From Wolfiporia cocos (Eukaryota; Basidiomycota; Agaricomycetes; Polyporales; Phaeolaceae), in contig JACCLO010000002.1 in NCBI GenBank assembly GCA_029448655.1, positions 1,984,001 to 2,048,000 on the forward strand: DNA of 64,000 nt, read 5' to 3'. Below the pieces are notes generated by a model, which saw nothing but the letters and a program-made list of their open reading frames with translations, was not told the DNA's origin and searched no databases. Shown here one piece after another: positions 1 to 9,577 of this stretch. Every line of letters starts with the position of its first letter. The first letter of the stretch is position 1. A program made the position numbers and the translations under genes.

Positions 1-188
1 ACGACCTTGGGGACGCTGGCGAGCCGTCCCGGAGCTCTGGGACACGCTTTCCCCGAGAGATAATCCTGTGATTGTTAACAATGTAATCATGTGGCTTGGA
101 ACACACATACATCAAGGTATACACACCTGACATCTGGGACATCACGTTGTCTAACCCTTCTGTTGCAGCTTCTAGACATGTCATAAAT

Positions 189-801
189 TCATAAGTCTGC
201 AACACAACCTGCTAACGACGCACCGTCCACGTTCTCCGAAATATCGGTAACGTTTCCTCCTACGTTAAGCGACTCTGCACCTTTGTAGCAGTAATATTTG
301 ATCGCGTCGGCAAGCGTTTTGAAAGATTTGTGTTGCTGGCCAGAGAAGCCATGGGTAAGGGGGTAGACTTGATCCCTGATGGTCGATAGGTTCAAGAATA
401 TATTGCATGCAATATAATGTCTTACCACTTGAAGAATATACCAGTTTTGCGTCCATATAAAACTACATGAAAACTCTTGACGTCGAGAAGACCTTCGATG
501 ATGCCGAGTGCCCGGGAGTCATGCAAATTCTCGACGATCTGCGTAACGATATGCGCCGGAGGATCATCGGTCATCGCGGATTTGAAGTGCTTCTCTTGAA
601 TATGGTAGAGCTTCTCCGCTTCTGTTTGATTGTTGCAATGAATGACGATCGGAAACGGATAGGGCCAGTGCTTCTCAGCAAGTCCTCGTGGGCTGTCGAG
701 CAAACGTCAACCTTCACGCCATTTGCCATAATAATATGCACTTACCGGACGTCGTAAATTCCAGGTTGGGAGCCTCCAAGAACTACACAAGGGCCAGACA
801 T
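189..801 (-). CDS. Two-domain viroplasmin / RNase H1 N-terminal-like protein
   Basis: Three exons (801-746, 692-426, 375-189) with GT-AG introns of 53 and 50 nt give a 169-residue protein. Two related segments are seen: residues ~5-50 (VVLGGSQPGIYDVRP ... PFPIVIHC) and ~95-140 (HVVLYGRKTGIF ... HGFSGQQHKSFKTLADA). Both fit the small domain that binds RNA/DNA hybrids at the N-terminus of RNase H1, called viroplasmin after caulimoviruses but common in fungal host proteins. No RNase H catalytic domain follows, so this would be a stand-alone nucleic-acid-binding protein; its role is unknown. The start is the ATG whose exon splices in frame to the first domain. A long hairpin lies just upstream. 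Domain assignment is from recalled family patterns; exon joins are read directly. Confidence 0.7.
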
Positions 802-844
802 GTTGAGTAACAGCAATAGTGAGTGTGACTGAAATGAGACGTGA

Positions 845-996
845 GGCGAGCGAGATGGTAGTGGGGAGTGGACGCTGATCGAGCTGAGACGCGACTCGCG
901 ACTCGCGACTCATGCTCAGTGGAGAGCATGAGTCGCGAGTCGCGAGTCGCGTCTCAGCTCGATCAGCGTCCACTGCCCACTACCATCTCGCTCGCC
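845..996. repeat. Near-perfect 73-bp-arm inverted repeat (hairpin)
   Basis: Arms 845-917 and 924-996 are reverse complements with a single mismatch, separated by a 6-nt loop (918-923). Inside each arm a 7-mer (CGACTCG type) is repeated about three times. The hairpin lies 44 bp upstream of the start codon of the viroplasmin-like gene, so it is in that gene's promoter or 5' leader. It may be a foldback/MITE-like insertion; no target-site duplication was identified. Confidence 0.95.
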
Positions 997-1186
997 TGCT
1001 GCGTCCCTTTTGGCCACATGCAAAATTGGATGCTATTTGAGCTTGTTCTATGTCTGAACACATAAGATGACAATTTATTAGCTTAGAAAATGAATAACCC
1101 AAGTTCTCGTGAGTTGATTGAATGCAGCAATGCAATATGTGAGAAGCAGCCGCCTCACCACTAATTCAAGGATTGTTTGAGTGCAA

Positions 1187-4100
1187 CTACATGGCAAGGT
1201 TACATACAAAATCCACTAGTGCATCCACTTCCGCTTCTCCCTCGTCGTCTTCGTCTCCCTCGTCATCTGAAATTCTTGTCTCTACACTAACCTCGCCCTC
1301 TGCCCTGCTTCCGCCTGTCTCTACTCGAGTAGCGATCCTGCCCACTCGCGCTGCACTCTCTGCTGCTTTATCTGTCTGCGCGAGCAATACACCACCAATT
1401 GCCGCATCCCCTTTACGAGCACCAGGGCTCGGCGTGCCGGTGAAGCCCTTTAATGCGTATAACTGTTGAAGTCGCTTGAGATGGCGTGCGTTGATATTGC
1501 GACGGCGTTCGCAGTATTCAGCAACCGCGCCATAAATTTGAGAGCCTTCGGACTTCAAGTGGTTCAATATCCTCGTAAAATGCGCGTCTTCGTCGCAAAT
1601 AGACGTATGTAATCGACGCGCCTCAATATTGCAACGCGTTAATTCCTCGCGAGCGCGATCGAGCCTACGAGCCTGTCTCATTGTTTCTCGGATAGCGGGT
1701 CTTGTCCAGGGCTTGTCACGAACGTCATTTCGAGTGTCCTGTAGTAAATGGAATTCATCAAGGAAGCTATAGTGAGATACCTGCTCCCAATCCACTGTAG
1801 GCATCGGTGGATCCAAGCTGAGGGCCGCTCTATTGTATACTTTGACAGCATTCCGAATTGCCTTAGAACGAGCTTGTAAAGACTTGGCGATATGAGTGCG
1901 GACGCGATATCCTGCACAACCGCGTCAGATAAGTGGCGATGTTGAACAGCTAAATACTCACCCGATCGCGCGATATTCATCTTGTGCAACTCGAACAGAC
2001 GTTGTATGACAAGGCGGTGAAGGTTTTCTAATGCGCGGTGATACTGTCGTGTTGCCATATACTTCAATGTTTCCGTATACTCATAATCTGTGACCTCCCA
2101 TCGCTTGGCAATACCCAACTGCGCCTCCATCTCTGTGACCTCACGCGTGAGCGTCGCTTGGCGTTCGCGTAGATATTTGCGCCTGGTCTCGAGTTTCCGG
2201 GTACGCGATGTATCAGCATTGTAATCGACCGCACTTGTTGTAGGCGGGGCAAAACGAATTTCTGCGGGCGCGGTACGATAGAATTGGGTCGATACGCCCT
2301 CAAGCTCCGCGGTTGTCGCACGTAACTCTTGTAACGCCTCGACGTACGCTATCGCGTGAACATGTTCGGCGGACTCGCTCCCGAGCTGCTGAAAGTATGC
2401 GCATTCTTCTTCGTGCCAGGCATCAATTTCATTTCGAGTGATTTTGAGTGACCTCATGGCTTCATCCAGTGCAAGGGATTCGGATTCTATCATGTCCAAG
2501 GCCTGCTTATAGTTATTGAGGATCATTGTAGACAGGTTTGTGTACTTCTCATCATCCCATTGTCGGAAATAAGTGTCGATAAGGAGGCGGCGCCGATATG
2601 CTGACGCATGACGCGTAATCGACGCGAGACTGTTGGAAGAGCTGAATATACGTTCGAGGGTCTCCGAATCCTCTATTCCGGCGCCCTCAATTACATTGGG
2701 GTGGTTTCGCGTCTGGCATGGATAACAGTGAGTATATCCATGGAATGCATTTACACAGCATCGGCATCCGTTGGATTGCCATCGCGACCCCAGTGAGCTG
2801 CGCCTGATCGTGCCCTCAAATTCGCATCCTATGTCGTATCCGACAAGAACGCGGTCTCCGAATACTTCAAGTACCTTGGAGATTGTAGAGAGGGGATACT
2901 TGGCACTGATAAAATGTCAGAAAGTAGACAGAAAATAAAATAGTACTTACAGTTCGCCACTTTGTATCATATCAGTAATCCACAGTATAAAACCGTGCCG
3001 ACAGGCACTGGCAAAAATTCCACACTCATCAAAAATGCCCCACATTCTCTTTTTTTCATCGGACGCTGCCGCCTTCCAATTCTTGGTACAAGGTTCATAT
3101 GCTGACCCATCCGCCGCGCCGTCGGTCGGATCACCCTCGCCGCCCTGAGCGACGTCATCCTCGTCTTCGCTATCATTTTCTGATGGGTTGTTTCGCGGCT
3201 GCCTACGGGATTGGACCTCGTCCGCGAAGCGGTCGACGTAGGACTGTGGTAGGTAATAATTGCTGTCTTCGAAGACGCGTACATCGCCCCGCATACGTCC
3301 GTTGATGGTAGCCAGACGTTTCAAAGAATTGTTGCCGTCCATACAGATGAGCCGCTTCCATTTCATGGGTGGCTCGCCATCAAGCTAAAGTTAATTAGTA
3401 TGCGAATAGACAGATCGGCAACAACGTACCTCATATCCGCAAGCCGGACACGCGTAGAGAGCACGCCAGTTGGGCGTATCGCGTCCTAATGCAGCTAGAA
3501 CCTGCTTGTCTACTATACGCCGCATGCGCAGATATATGTCAAACGCGTCTGAAATGGCGGTCCTCAATTCTTGTCTGTATGGAGTCTGAACATAGAGTGA
3601 GTAACCGACAGTTCTGAACTGATTCTCTCCTACCTTGTACAAATAGCAGATCACTTTACAGACAGATTCAATACTAAGAGAGGCTTTGAAAAGTCTCAGA
3701 GAAAACATAAGCTCCAGAGTCCTTAATGATATCGCCAGCGAGGGATTAATCGGGGTCGTGCCGAGGTACCCATACATGACGATTGCCTCCGCAACAGAGC
3801 GCGCCTCAGGAGGGCGCCGGATATGGACGGACGTTTCTAAAGAGTATATATCGAAAACGTTGATCTCGAAGTCATAACGCGAAGGTAGCAGATCGGCATT
3901 CGGTCTGCAATCGGAATACCGCCAGTCGACGTATGCCTCCGTGATCTCCGGGAGTACAAGCCGCCAATTTTCGTCCATGTTTTGCGTGCGCTGACGCCAA
4001 GTACGCCCATCGTTCCTCTTCCTCAGCTTGTACAGCCTGCTAAGATTAGTTGAAGGACGAGTCAAGCACTTTGCTACGCACCGCGATCCTGCAATGTCCC

Positions 4101-4475
4101 GTAGCGCATACATGAAGTCCGCATTATTTCTAACCTCGCCTGGAAGGGTCTCCCACTCCTCATCATCCTGCAAAGCGTCGCCCATCCAATCATGAATTGA
4201 TGTCGTGTCGTCGATATCCATTGGCTGATTGTCGCCACACATTTCAGCGAGCGCCTTGCGCGATTGGGGACCAAGTGCTGATGCAGACGTAAAATCGCGA
4301 AATACAGAAGAAATATGTATTACGCACCGGAAAGACACATCTCGTAACGCTCTCTAACTCTTTTCCTCTCCTTGAATAGTTCGCGCTGGTTCATGACCTT
4401 ACTTACTGAGGACTTGCCTATGCCTTGCCCACAAGACACCGTAGCCTTACGAGAGAGCCCCCTGCGATTGCTCAT
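1187..4475 (-). CDS. KDZ (Kyakuja-Dileera-Zisupton) transposase, apparently intact
   Basis: A multi-exon gene read on the minus strand from ATG 4475 (MSNRRGLSRKATVSCGQG) to TAG 1187. GT-AG introns are placed at about 4278-4327, 4040-4081, ~3605-3645, ~3370-3430, ~2911-2951 and ~1910-1960; all join in frame. Family landmarks appear in order: N-terminal region with a CPAC pair; the first catalytic-type motif MDGNNSLKR (~3330); CRHGFILWITDMIQSGEL; YDIGCEFEGT (~2825); CCVNAFHGYTH; SETLERIFSS carrying the likely third acidic residue (~2655); YRRRLLIDTYFRQWDDEKY; a coiled region; the block RALENLHRLVIQRLFELHKMN; and a C-terminal KPWTRPAIRE block. No internal stop or frameshift was found, so this copy may be functional. 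It would catalyse cut-and-paste transposition of its element. Element ends and TIRs were not found. The last ~60 residues are acidic and low-complexity. Confidence 0.9.
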
Positions 4476-4740
4476 GGAGATATATACAGCAAGTAGTATT
4501 TAGAAGGAAAGCAGGAACAGAGAAAGCCCTCAGAAGCAGCGCGCACGCTCAGGCTTAGGGAAGACGAGCACTTCGCACAATGTATTATTACAGCACGTGA
4601 TGGATAACGGAGATCAAAGACCTGGCGCTCCGAAAAGAAACGAAGCGCAAGAGATCAATCGATCACGATCGGCGAGAAGTCAGGAACGTAGAGAACAATC
4701 AGTACAGCGAAAGAGACAAACTCGTCTTAGACAGATAGCG

Positions 4741-5346
4741 AATTCGATAGCAGCTTGGATTTTATCATTAGAGCCATCGGAGAGGTAGCCTAGATTCGCT
4801 AGGAGTGCTGGTGTTTGTACTGAGGTCGAGGGATGCATCGGAGATCGAGCAGAGCGCCCGTTATATAAGATATGGTAAGCTGAGTTAGAAAACGCACCTG
4901 AAGAGATAGCTGGTGTCAGAGGACACCAGATTCGATGACAGCTTGGATTTTATCATTAGAGCCATCGGAGAGGTAGCCTAGATTCGCTAGGAGTGCTGGT
5001 GTTTGTACTGAGGTCGAGGGATGCATCGGAGATCGAGCAGAGCGCCCGTTAGATAAGATATGGTAAGCTGAATTAAAATACGCACTTGAACTTGAACTTG
5101 CGGTCGACGTAGGACTGTGGTAGGTAATAATCGCTGTCTTCGAAGACGCGTAGAGAGCACGCCAGTTGGGCGTACTAGGAGTGCTGGTGTTTGTACTGAG
5201 GTCGAGGGATGGATGGGAGATCGGACGGAGCGCCCGTTAGATAAGATATGGTAAGCTGAGTTAGAAAACGCACCTGAAGAGATAGCTGGTGTCAGAGGAC
5301 ACCAGATTCGATGACAGCTTGGATTTTATCATTAGAGCCATCGGAA
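4741..5346. repeat. Direct tandem array, period ~188-189 bp, upstream of KDZ
   Basis: Unit copies begin at 4741 (full, to 4929), 4930 (to ~5090), 5175 (3' two thirds, to 5305) and 5306 (first 41 bp). The unit includes GATTCGCTAGGAGTGCTGG and ends with an imperfect palindrome, GGTGTCAGAGGACACC. Copies are about 95% identical by eye. A KDZ-gene-derived piece occupies 5100-5174. The array lies upstream of the transposase start codon and could be a subterminal repeat region of the KDZ element. Confidence 0.9.
5100..5174. other. Rearranged fragment of a KDZ transposase gene
   Basis: Positions 5100-5152 match 3229-3281 of the neighbouring transposase gene with one substitution, and 5147-5174 match 3451-3478. 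The two source pieces lie ~170 bp apart in the gene and are joined here at a shared CGCGTA. The orientation is the same as in the gene. The join is not a splice junction, since the deleted stretch includes exon as well as intron sequence; it looks like a microhomology deletion. Confidence 0.9.
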
Positions 5347-5389
5347 AGCTAAGGTGAGCAAGAGAACACTCGGCATACGAAGGTTTGCT

Positions 5390-5990
5390 GAGCCATCTTG
5401 AGCCGATAAGATAGACGCGCGCCATCTGCGCCGATCACTAGGCGCCAACAGCCACTGGAGGGCGCAGGCGCCGAGCGGTGCACGTGCTCCAGGGCGCGCG
5501 TCATCCACAAACCGGCCACCCATCCATCCCAAATATCAGTTCTATTCGAATTTAATTTCTACAATTGAATCTATAACGTTTGAGAACTATAGAAAGCAAA
5601 AAAATTCGCGTGAAATGATTGCCGTCGACGTGGGACCCGTGCTCATCGTGCGCTGCGGCGGCGGCAGGGCGCTTCCCCAGGCGCGATAGGGCGCTTCCCC
5701 GGGCGCGCGGCGCGCGGCTCATTAGGCGCTGACAGCCGCTAGGAGAGGCGCACGCCAGGCTGCACGTGCCTCGGGCCGCCCGTCCCGCGTCATCCAAGGA
5801 TTCGCCCGTCAATCCACCCCAAAGACCTCATATATTACGCAAATCGTTGTCATAATCGTATTCAGACTATCTATTAACCTAGTAACGTAGAAAGAACCGT
5901 GCGAAAAGGCCGAGTATTGAGGTAGGAGCCGCGCTCATCGTGCGCGACGGCGGCGGCGAGGCGCCGAAGGGCGCGCGCGCGTCGTTGGGC
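5390..5990. repeat. Degenerate GC-rich tandem repeat, period ~285-290 bp
   Basis: Two diverged units align by eye: AGGCGCCAACAGCC at 5440 with AGGCGCTGACAGCC at 5724; CGCGTCATCCA in both; and GCTCATCGTGCGC near 5641 and 5933, followed by GGCGGCGGC in each. Each unit alternates a GC-rich block and an AT-rich block. No coding potential was recognised. Confidence 0.7.
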
Positions 5991-6894
5991 GCGGGAATCC
6001 TGTGCCGAGCCGGCAGCGCCCCGTCGGCAGCGCTCACAGTACATGTTGTTATAAAAGGTAATTTCTCAGGCTACCTCAGGAGGAAACTGGCAGCACGCCT
6101 TGAACGCGAATTGTAAGCTAACTGGCTATGCGCGCCTCACGTGTAGGCCAAGCTAATTAGCTATCGATTGGGTAATGTACAGGTGGCCGGCGCGGCGTTC
6201 AGTAGCGCGCCTGCCAAATCAGGCAATGCCTACGTCCAAAGGGCGCATGGGGCGGGATTGCAATGCTTGTGTTCCAACACCCCAGTCCCGTGTATATGCT
6301 TCTTGATTGCATATCTGGCATCTAGACTGGTGCTGGAAGCACCAGCTGCACTCATAGCTTGTAGAGGAAGTGGCTGCTTCATGCATTTGCGATTTTTGAG
6401 TTGCCAGATGTAGCGATTTATCACTACACGTGATTTTAGGAAAGATGTCGAGCGATTTTATGATCTGACTTCCCGAAGGCAATTCTTTACTCGCGCGATT
6501 TAACTTAATTTTGGTACAAAGTGGACACCATACGGACTTGTCCAACATCCTCGAATTATGTTATGGCAGAGGCTGATGAGCATGAAGAAGTCTATGCTCA
6601 GCTGTCTGCTCCAAATCTGCCAGAGCACTCACTTACTACACCAATTCCGATGCACGAGGGACTACTACTGCGAAATCTATTTCAATATCCTTCAGATACA
6701 CAGATCTTTCTGCATTTTGGACGAGAGGAAATCAATATTTAGACAGAGAAATGGATTACTCGACTTGCTGAATCTGAACCCTTGATCATCTTGTATCAAT
6801 CGCATATTAATTACACATATGCCAACTCACACCTCTATACGGACACGACACATATCGTCTACACCCCGCGCGACTTAGCGCTCAAGCCACTCGA
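5991..6894. other. Intergenic, one cysteine-rich open frame of unknown status
   Basis: No gene was recognised. A minus-strand open stretch at 6219-6548 encodes three CxxC pairs (CPLC, CSWC, CQIC), which could be a decayed zinc-binding segment, but it has no family match I can name and no clear upstream exon. Confidence 0.3.
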
Positions 6895-7021
6895 TTGACC
6901 AATCACAATCATCTGTTGAGGTCATGCACAAGTCACGCCTTGACCCCATTGCCATTGACCCCATTGACCTTTGACCCGGGTCAACGCTTGACCCAGGTCA
7001 AACCGGGGTCAAACTGGTCAA
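6895..7021. repeat. Cluster of ten TTGACC / GGTCAA hexamers
   Basis: TTGACC occurs at 6895, 6940, 6955, 6964, 6971 and 6988, and its complement GGTCAA at 6979, 6996, 7007 and 7016. Orientation switches from mostly forward to mostly reverse near 6980, giving an overall inverted layout. Flanking sequence to 7374 holds no recognised gene. Confidence 0.9.
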
Positions 7022-7374
7022 GCCCAACCCTGGTTCTACGAATGAACGTAGCGGGCGTTGCCGGAACCGGCGCTACCCTTATTCCCACCGGTCAGCGAGC
7101 CGCATCTGATCGCAAAAAGGCCGACCATCTTCTTCTCTTCTTCTCGGAGATCACTGCTACAGCTTTACTTTTTATCGCACAATATACTCTGGTAGAGAGT
7201 ATATCATAATACATGATAAATACCAATTTACATGCTATGGATAGAGTTTCTATGAACAAGTCCTGAGTAGAATATTCTATGGCAAGTGATTCAAAAGATA
7301 GAATAAACTTATGTAATATAAAGATGGCGAACCAAGATCTATCAGTTATATATCCTCTTAGGTGTCTCCGTCCG

Positions 7375-8280
7375 TTAAACGTAGCATGCAGCAGCATTCG
7401 TACCGTTCATCGTAAACCGTCTTTTTATCGAGAAGGTAGGAAGCGATATAAGTTTTGCACGTTTCGGTTTTTGAGTGCAATTTTGACGTTCCGGTTTGCC
7501 CATGGGCAGAGGCACCTCTCGGCAACAAACAGCGGTGTCCCTAGCCCAGAGGTCTCCGTTACAATCTACCTTTCCCAGGTCGTACATCTTGCCATCCTGC
7601 AGGGCCAGCCGCATCGTGTTGTCTTCTGTCAGCATGTACACTTCGAGCGTCGACCGGTCGTATGTGCGCTGTCCCGCAACAATTCGTTTCGGGATGTCAG
7701 GGAATACACACTTCGAGACACGCTCGTCGCTCCAGCGGCCATCGGAGTGTCGCGACACCTGGTGCAAATGACGGTCCTCAGAAATGTAGAATACGCGAAC
7801 CGCACTCCCAGTGCGGAGTACCGAGATGGGACTGCCTGGAGCGGCATGGGAAGGAAGAGGCGTTGTCCGCCATGCGTGATCGAGATGTATGAGCCGGCAG
7901 GATGGGTCCTGGAAGAATACGCTGAATTGTCCATTCGTGCCAGCAGTCGCAGCCAGATGGCCACGCGGATGAACCTGCAGAGAAGGGATCTCGCGATCGA
8001 CCCACTCTTCCTCGTCTTCGTCAAATGACAAGGCGCGGATGTATGACGAGGCGGATATGCAGAATATGAGGCGTAAAACGCTGGTAATCAAATAGGACGC
8101 CGTGGAATCTGTACGAATGGATGCCGTGATGAGCTCTTGGTCACCGAATACGACGCCAGTCCAATATTTCAGAGTGAGAATGGAGCGCTGGGTGTATAAA
8201 AGGTGCATCCCTTTGCCCTCGGGGTGCATCGCACCGCCAGCAGCGAACAAAAAGCGAGCGACTTCCTGCAGTTGACCCAT
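7375..8280 (-). CDS. Fucose-lectin-like beta-propeller protein, copy A
   Basis: A single exon of 301 codons. The ATG at 8280 (MGQLQEVARFLFAAGG) was chosen over the in-frame ATG at 8322 because the two paralogues start MSQ(L/I)QDLTRSLLAAGG, and a TATA-like box sits 51 bp upstream. The sequence shows blade-like repeats in which a short FY/FF strand is followed by a charged turn and a W/G strand: YWTGVVFGD, FFQDPSCRLIHLD, FYISEDRHLHQV...GRWSD. This pattern fits fungal fucose-specific lectins (AAL/FleA six-bladed fold), which bind fucosylated glycans, but the fold is inferred. No signal peptide is seen, so it is probably cytosolic. This copy is clearly more diverged than the two at 16-19.7 kb and has a basic C-terminal tail. 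Confidence 0.6.
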   Translation of the reverse strand: MGQLQEVARFLFAAGGAMHPEGKGMHLLYTQRSILTLKYWTGVVFGDQELITASIRTDSTASYLITSVLRLIFCISASSYIRALSFDEDEEEWVDREIPSLQVHPRGHLAATAGTNGQFSVFFQDPSCRLIHLDHAWRTTPLPSHAAPGSPISVLRTGSAVRVFYISEDRHLHQVSRHSDGRWSDERVSKCVFPDIPKRIVAGQRTYDRSTLEVYMLTEDNTMRLALQDGKMYDLGKVDCNGDLWARDTAVCCREVPLPMGKPERQNCTQKPKRAKLISLPTFSIKRRFTMNGTNAAACYV

Positions 8281-8330
8281 GTCTAAGTGAGAATTTTGAT
8301 CGTGAAGTCTGCTAGGATACATTCCCCTTA

Positions 8331-8336
8331 CTTATA
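8331..8336 (-). promoter_or_regulatory. TATA-like box for lectin-like copy A
   Basis: TATAAG on the minus strand, 51 bp upstream of the chosen ATG at 8280. The two paralogues have TATA boxes at a similar spacing. Confidence 0.5.
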
Positions 8337-9577
8337 CGACGGACGAGGCAGTGCAGTCGTCTCCCGACATGCGAGTTGAGAAACCTAGATGTCAGCAACG
8401 ATCTCGACTAGGCCCCGTTGTCCGCTACACCACACGTCTCCTGCCATTAGATACATGTCGACCGCAGTCCGGACCTTGCTAACGCAAGAAACGTGTAACG
8501 ACTGAGTTTCGAAAGCATAGCGAGGGCGCATTGTTTCGTTGACGTGGCCAGATGGCTCTAAAATGAAAGTGAAAACGGTGCGCTCTCCGGCCTCCTATGG
8601 CGGCTATTCGTACCGACGTGGCGATGCACCTCACTCAGATAGGGCAAGACGAATACATGAAAGCTAAGACAGAGCGGAGAACATGTGAGTGGAGAAAGGG
8701 GTATGCGAAGGCAGTCTCGCCCGCGCCGCACGAGGACAACGTCGCCCGGCAATGTAGTGAACCGTTAGGCTGTACATTAGTTGCACCCACCATCATAAGC
8801 AATCTCGACCCCATTCAGCGATAATACATTAAATTCCAATCCGAGCTCGCCTTGTCACTTAGCAAAGAGCGAATTCACTGCCGACGCAGTAGTCGATGGT
8901 CAGCATTAAAGATGTATGTCGGCAGCGAGGACACTTCTGGCCACAACAAGTCATGAACCACTCCGGGACTGGGACATAAACAATGGTTCACGAAAGAGAG
9001 CGAAGCCGTATATGCGATTCTCAGTGTCAGCGACGTACCGAGGGAAATGTCCATGCCGATGGATTAGTGGAGGGCGGTCCATGCTGTTGCGGTCGGATTA
9101 GGGACGAGGCCGTTCATTACGGCGGAGCGGAGACTCATGACCATGGACAAAGAAGCGATCACTTCGCCGCCGTCATGGCCCTGAGCTTCCTGCGGGAATA
9201 CGTCAACGGTGAGCAAGGGCGTGGGATGTCAAGGATGCAGGCAGTGAGCAGGATGCAAGATGCATGGACAGATATGCATACTACGTGGTCTTCGCGTCGG
9301 CAGACGGTGCCGTCGGTTAGACAGGGGGCTCTATATATGCGCACATACACACGAAAGCAAGATGCAACAACAGGAATGGAGAAATAAAGTAGAACGTAGT
9401 CCGCTGGAGTTCGAGTCCGTGAGGCGTGAGACGGGCAAAGGGAACCAGCATAGACAGGTAGATATTCGTCGATAAATGTCATTGCACTGGATCAGAATTT
9501 GCGGAGATGGAAAATTTTCAAGCAGAAGTCGCTAGCAATGAGACACCACGCACAACAGTAGCCAAGGGGACCCCTCG
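8337..9577. other. Intergenic, no gene recognised
   Basis: Several short open frames exist on both strands, but none has a recognisable motif or a splice pattern joining it to another. Confidence 0.5.

Noticed and set aside
189..801. Endogenous caulimovirus-like sequence
   Set aside because: The viroplasmin-type domain is widespread in fungal host proteins; the gene has introns and no other viral gene nearby.
1173..1469. Plus-strand Ser-rich open frame
   Set aside because: Antisense to the low-complexity C-terminus of the KDZ transposase.
9400..9430. B-box-like GGAGTTCGAGTCC near 9409
   Set aside because: No A box at the right distance and no tRNA fold around it.
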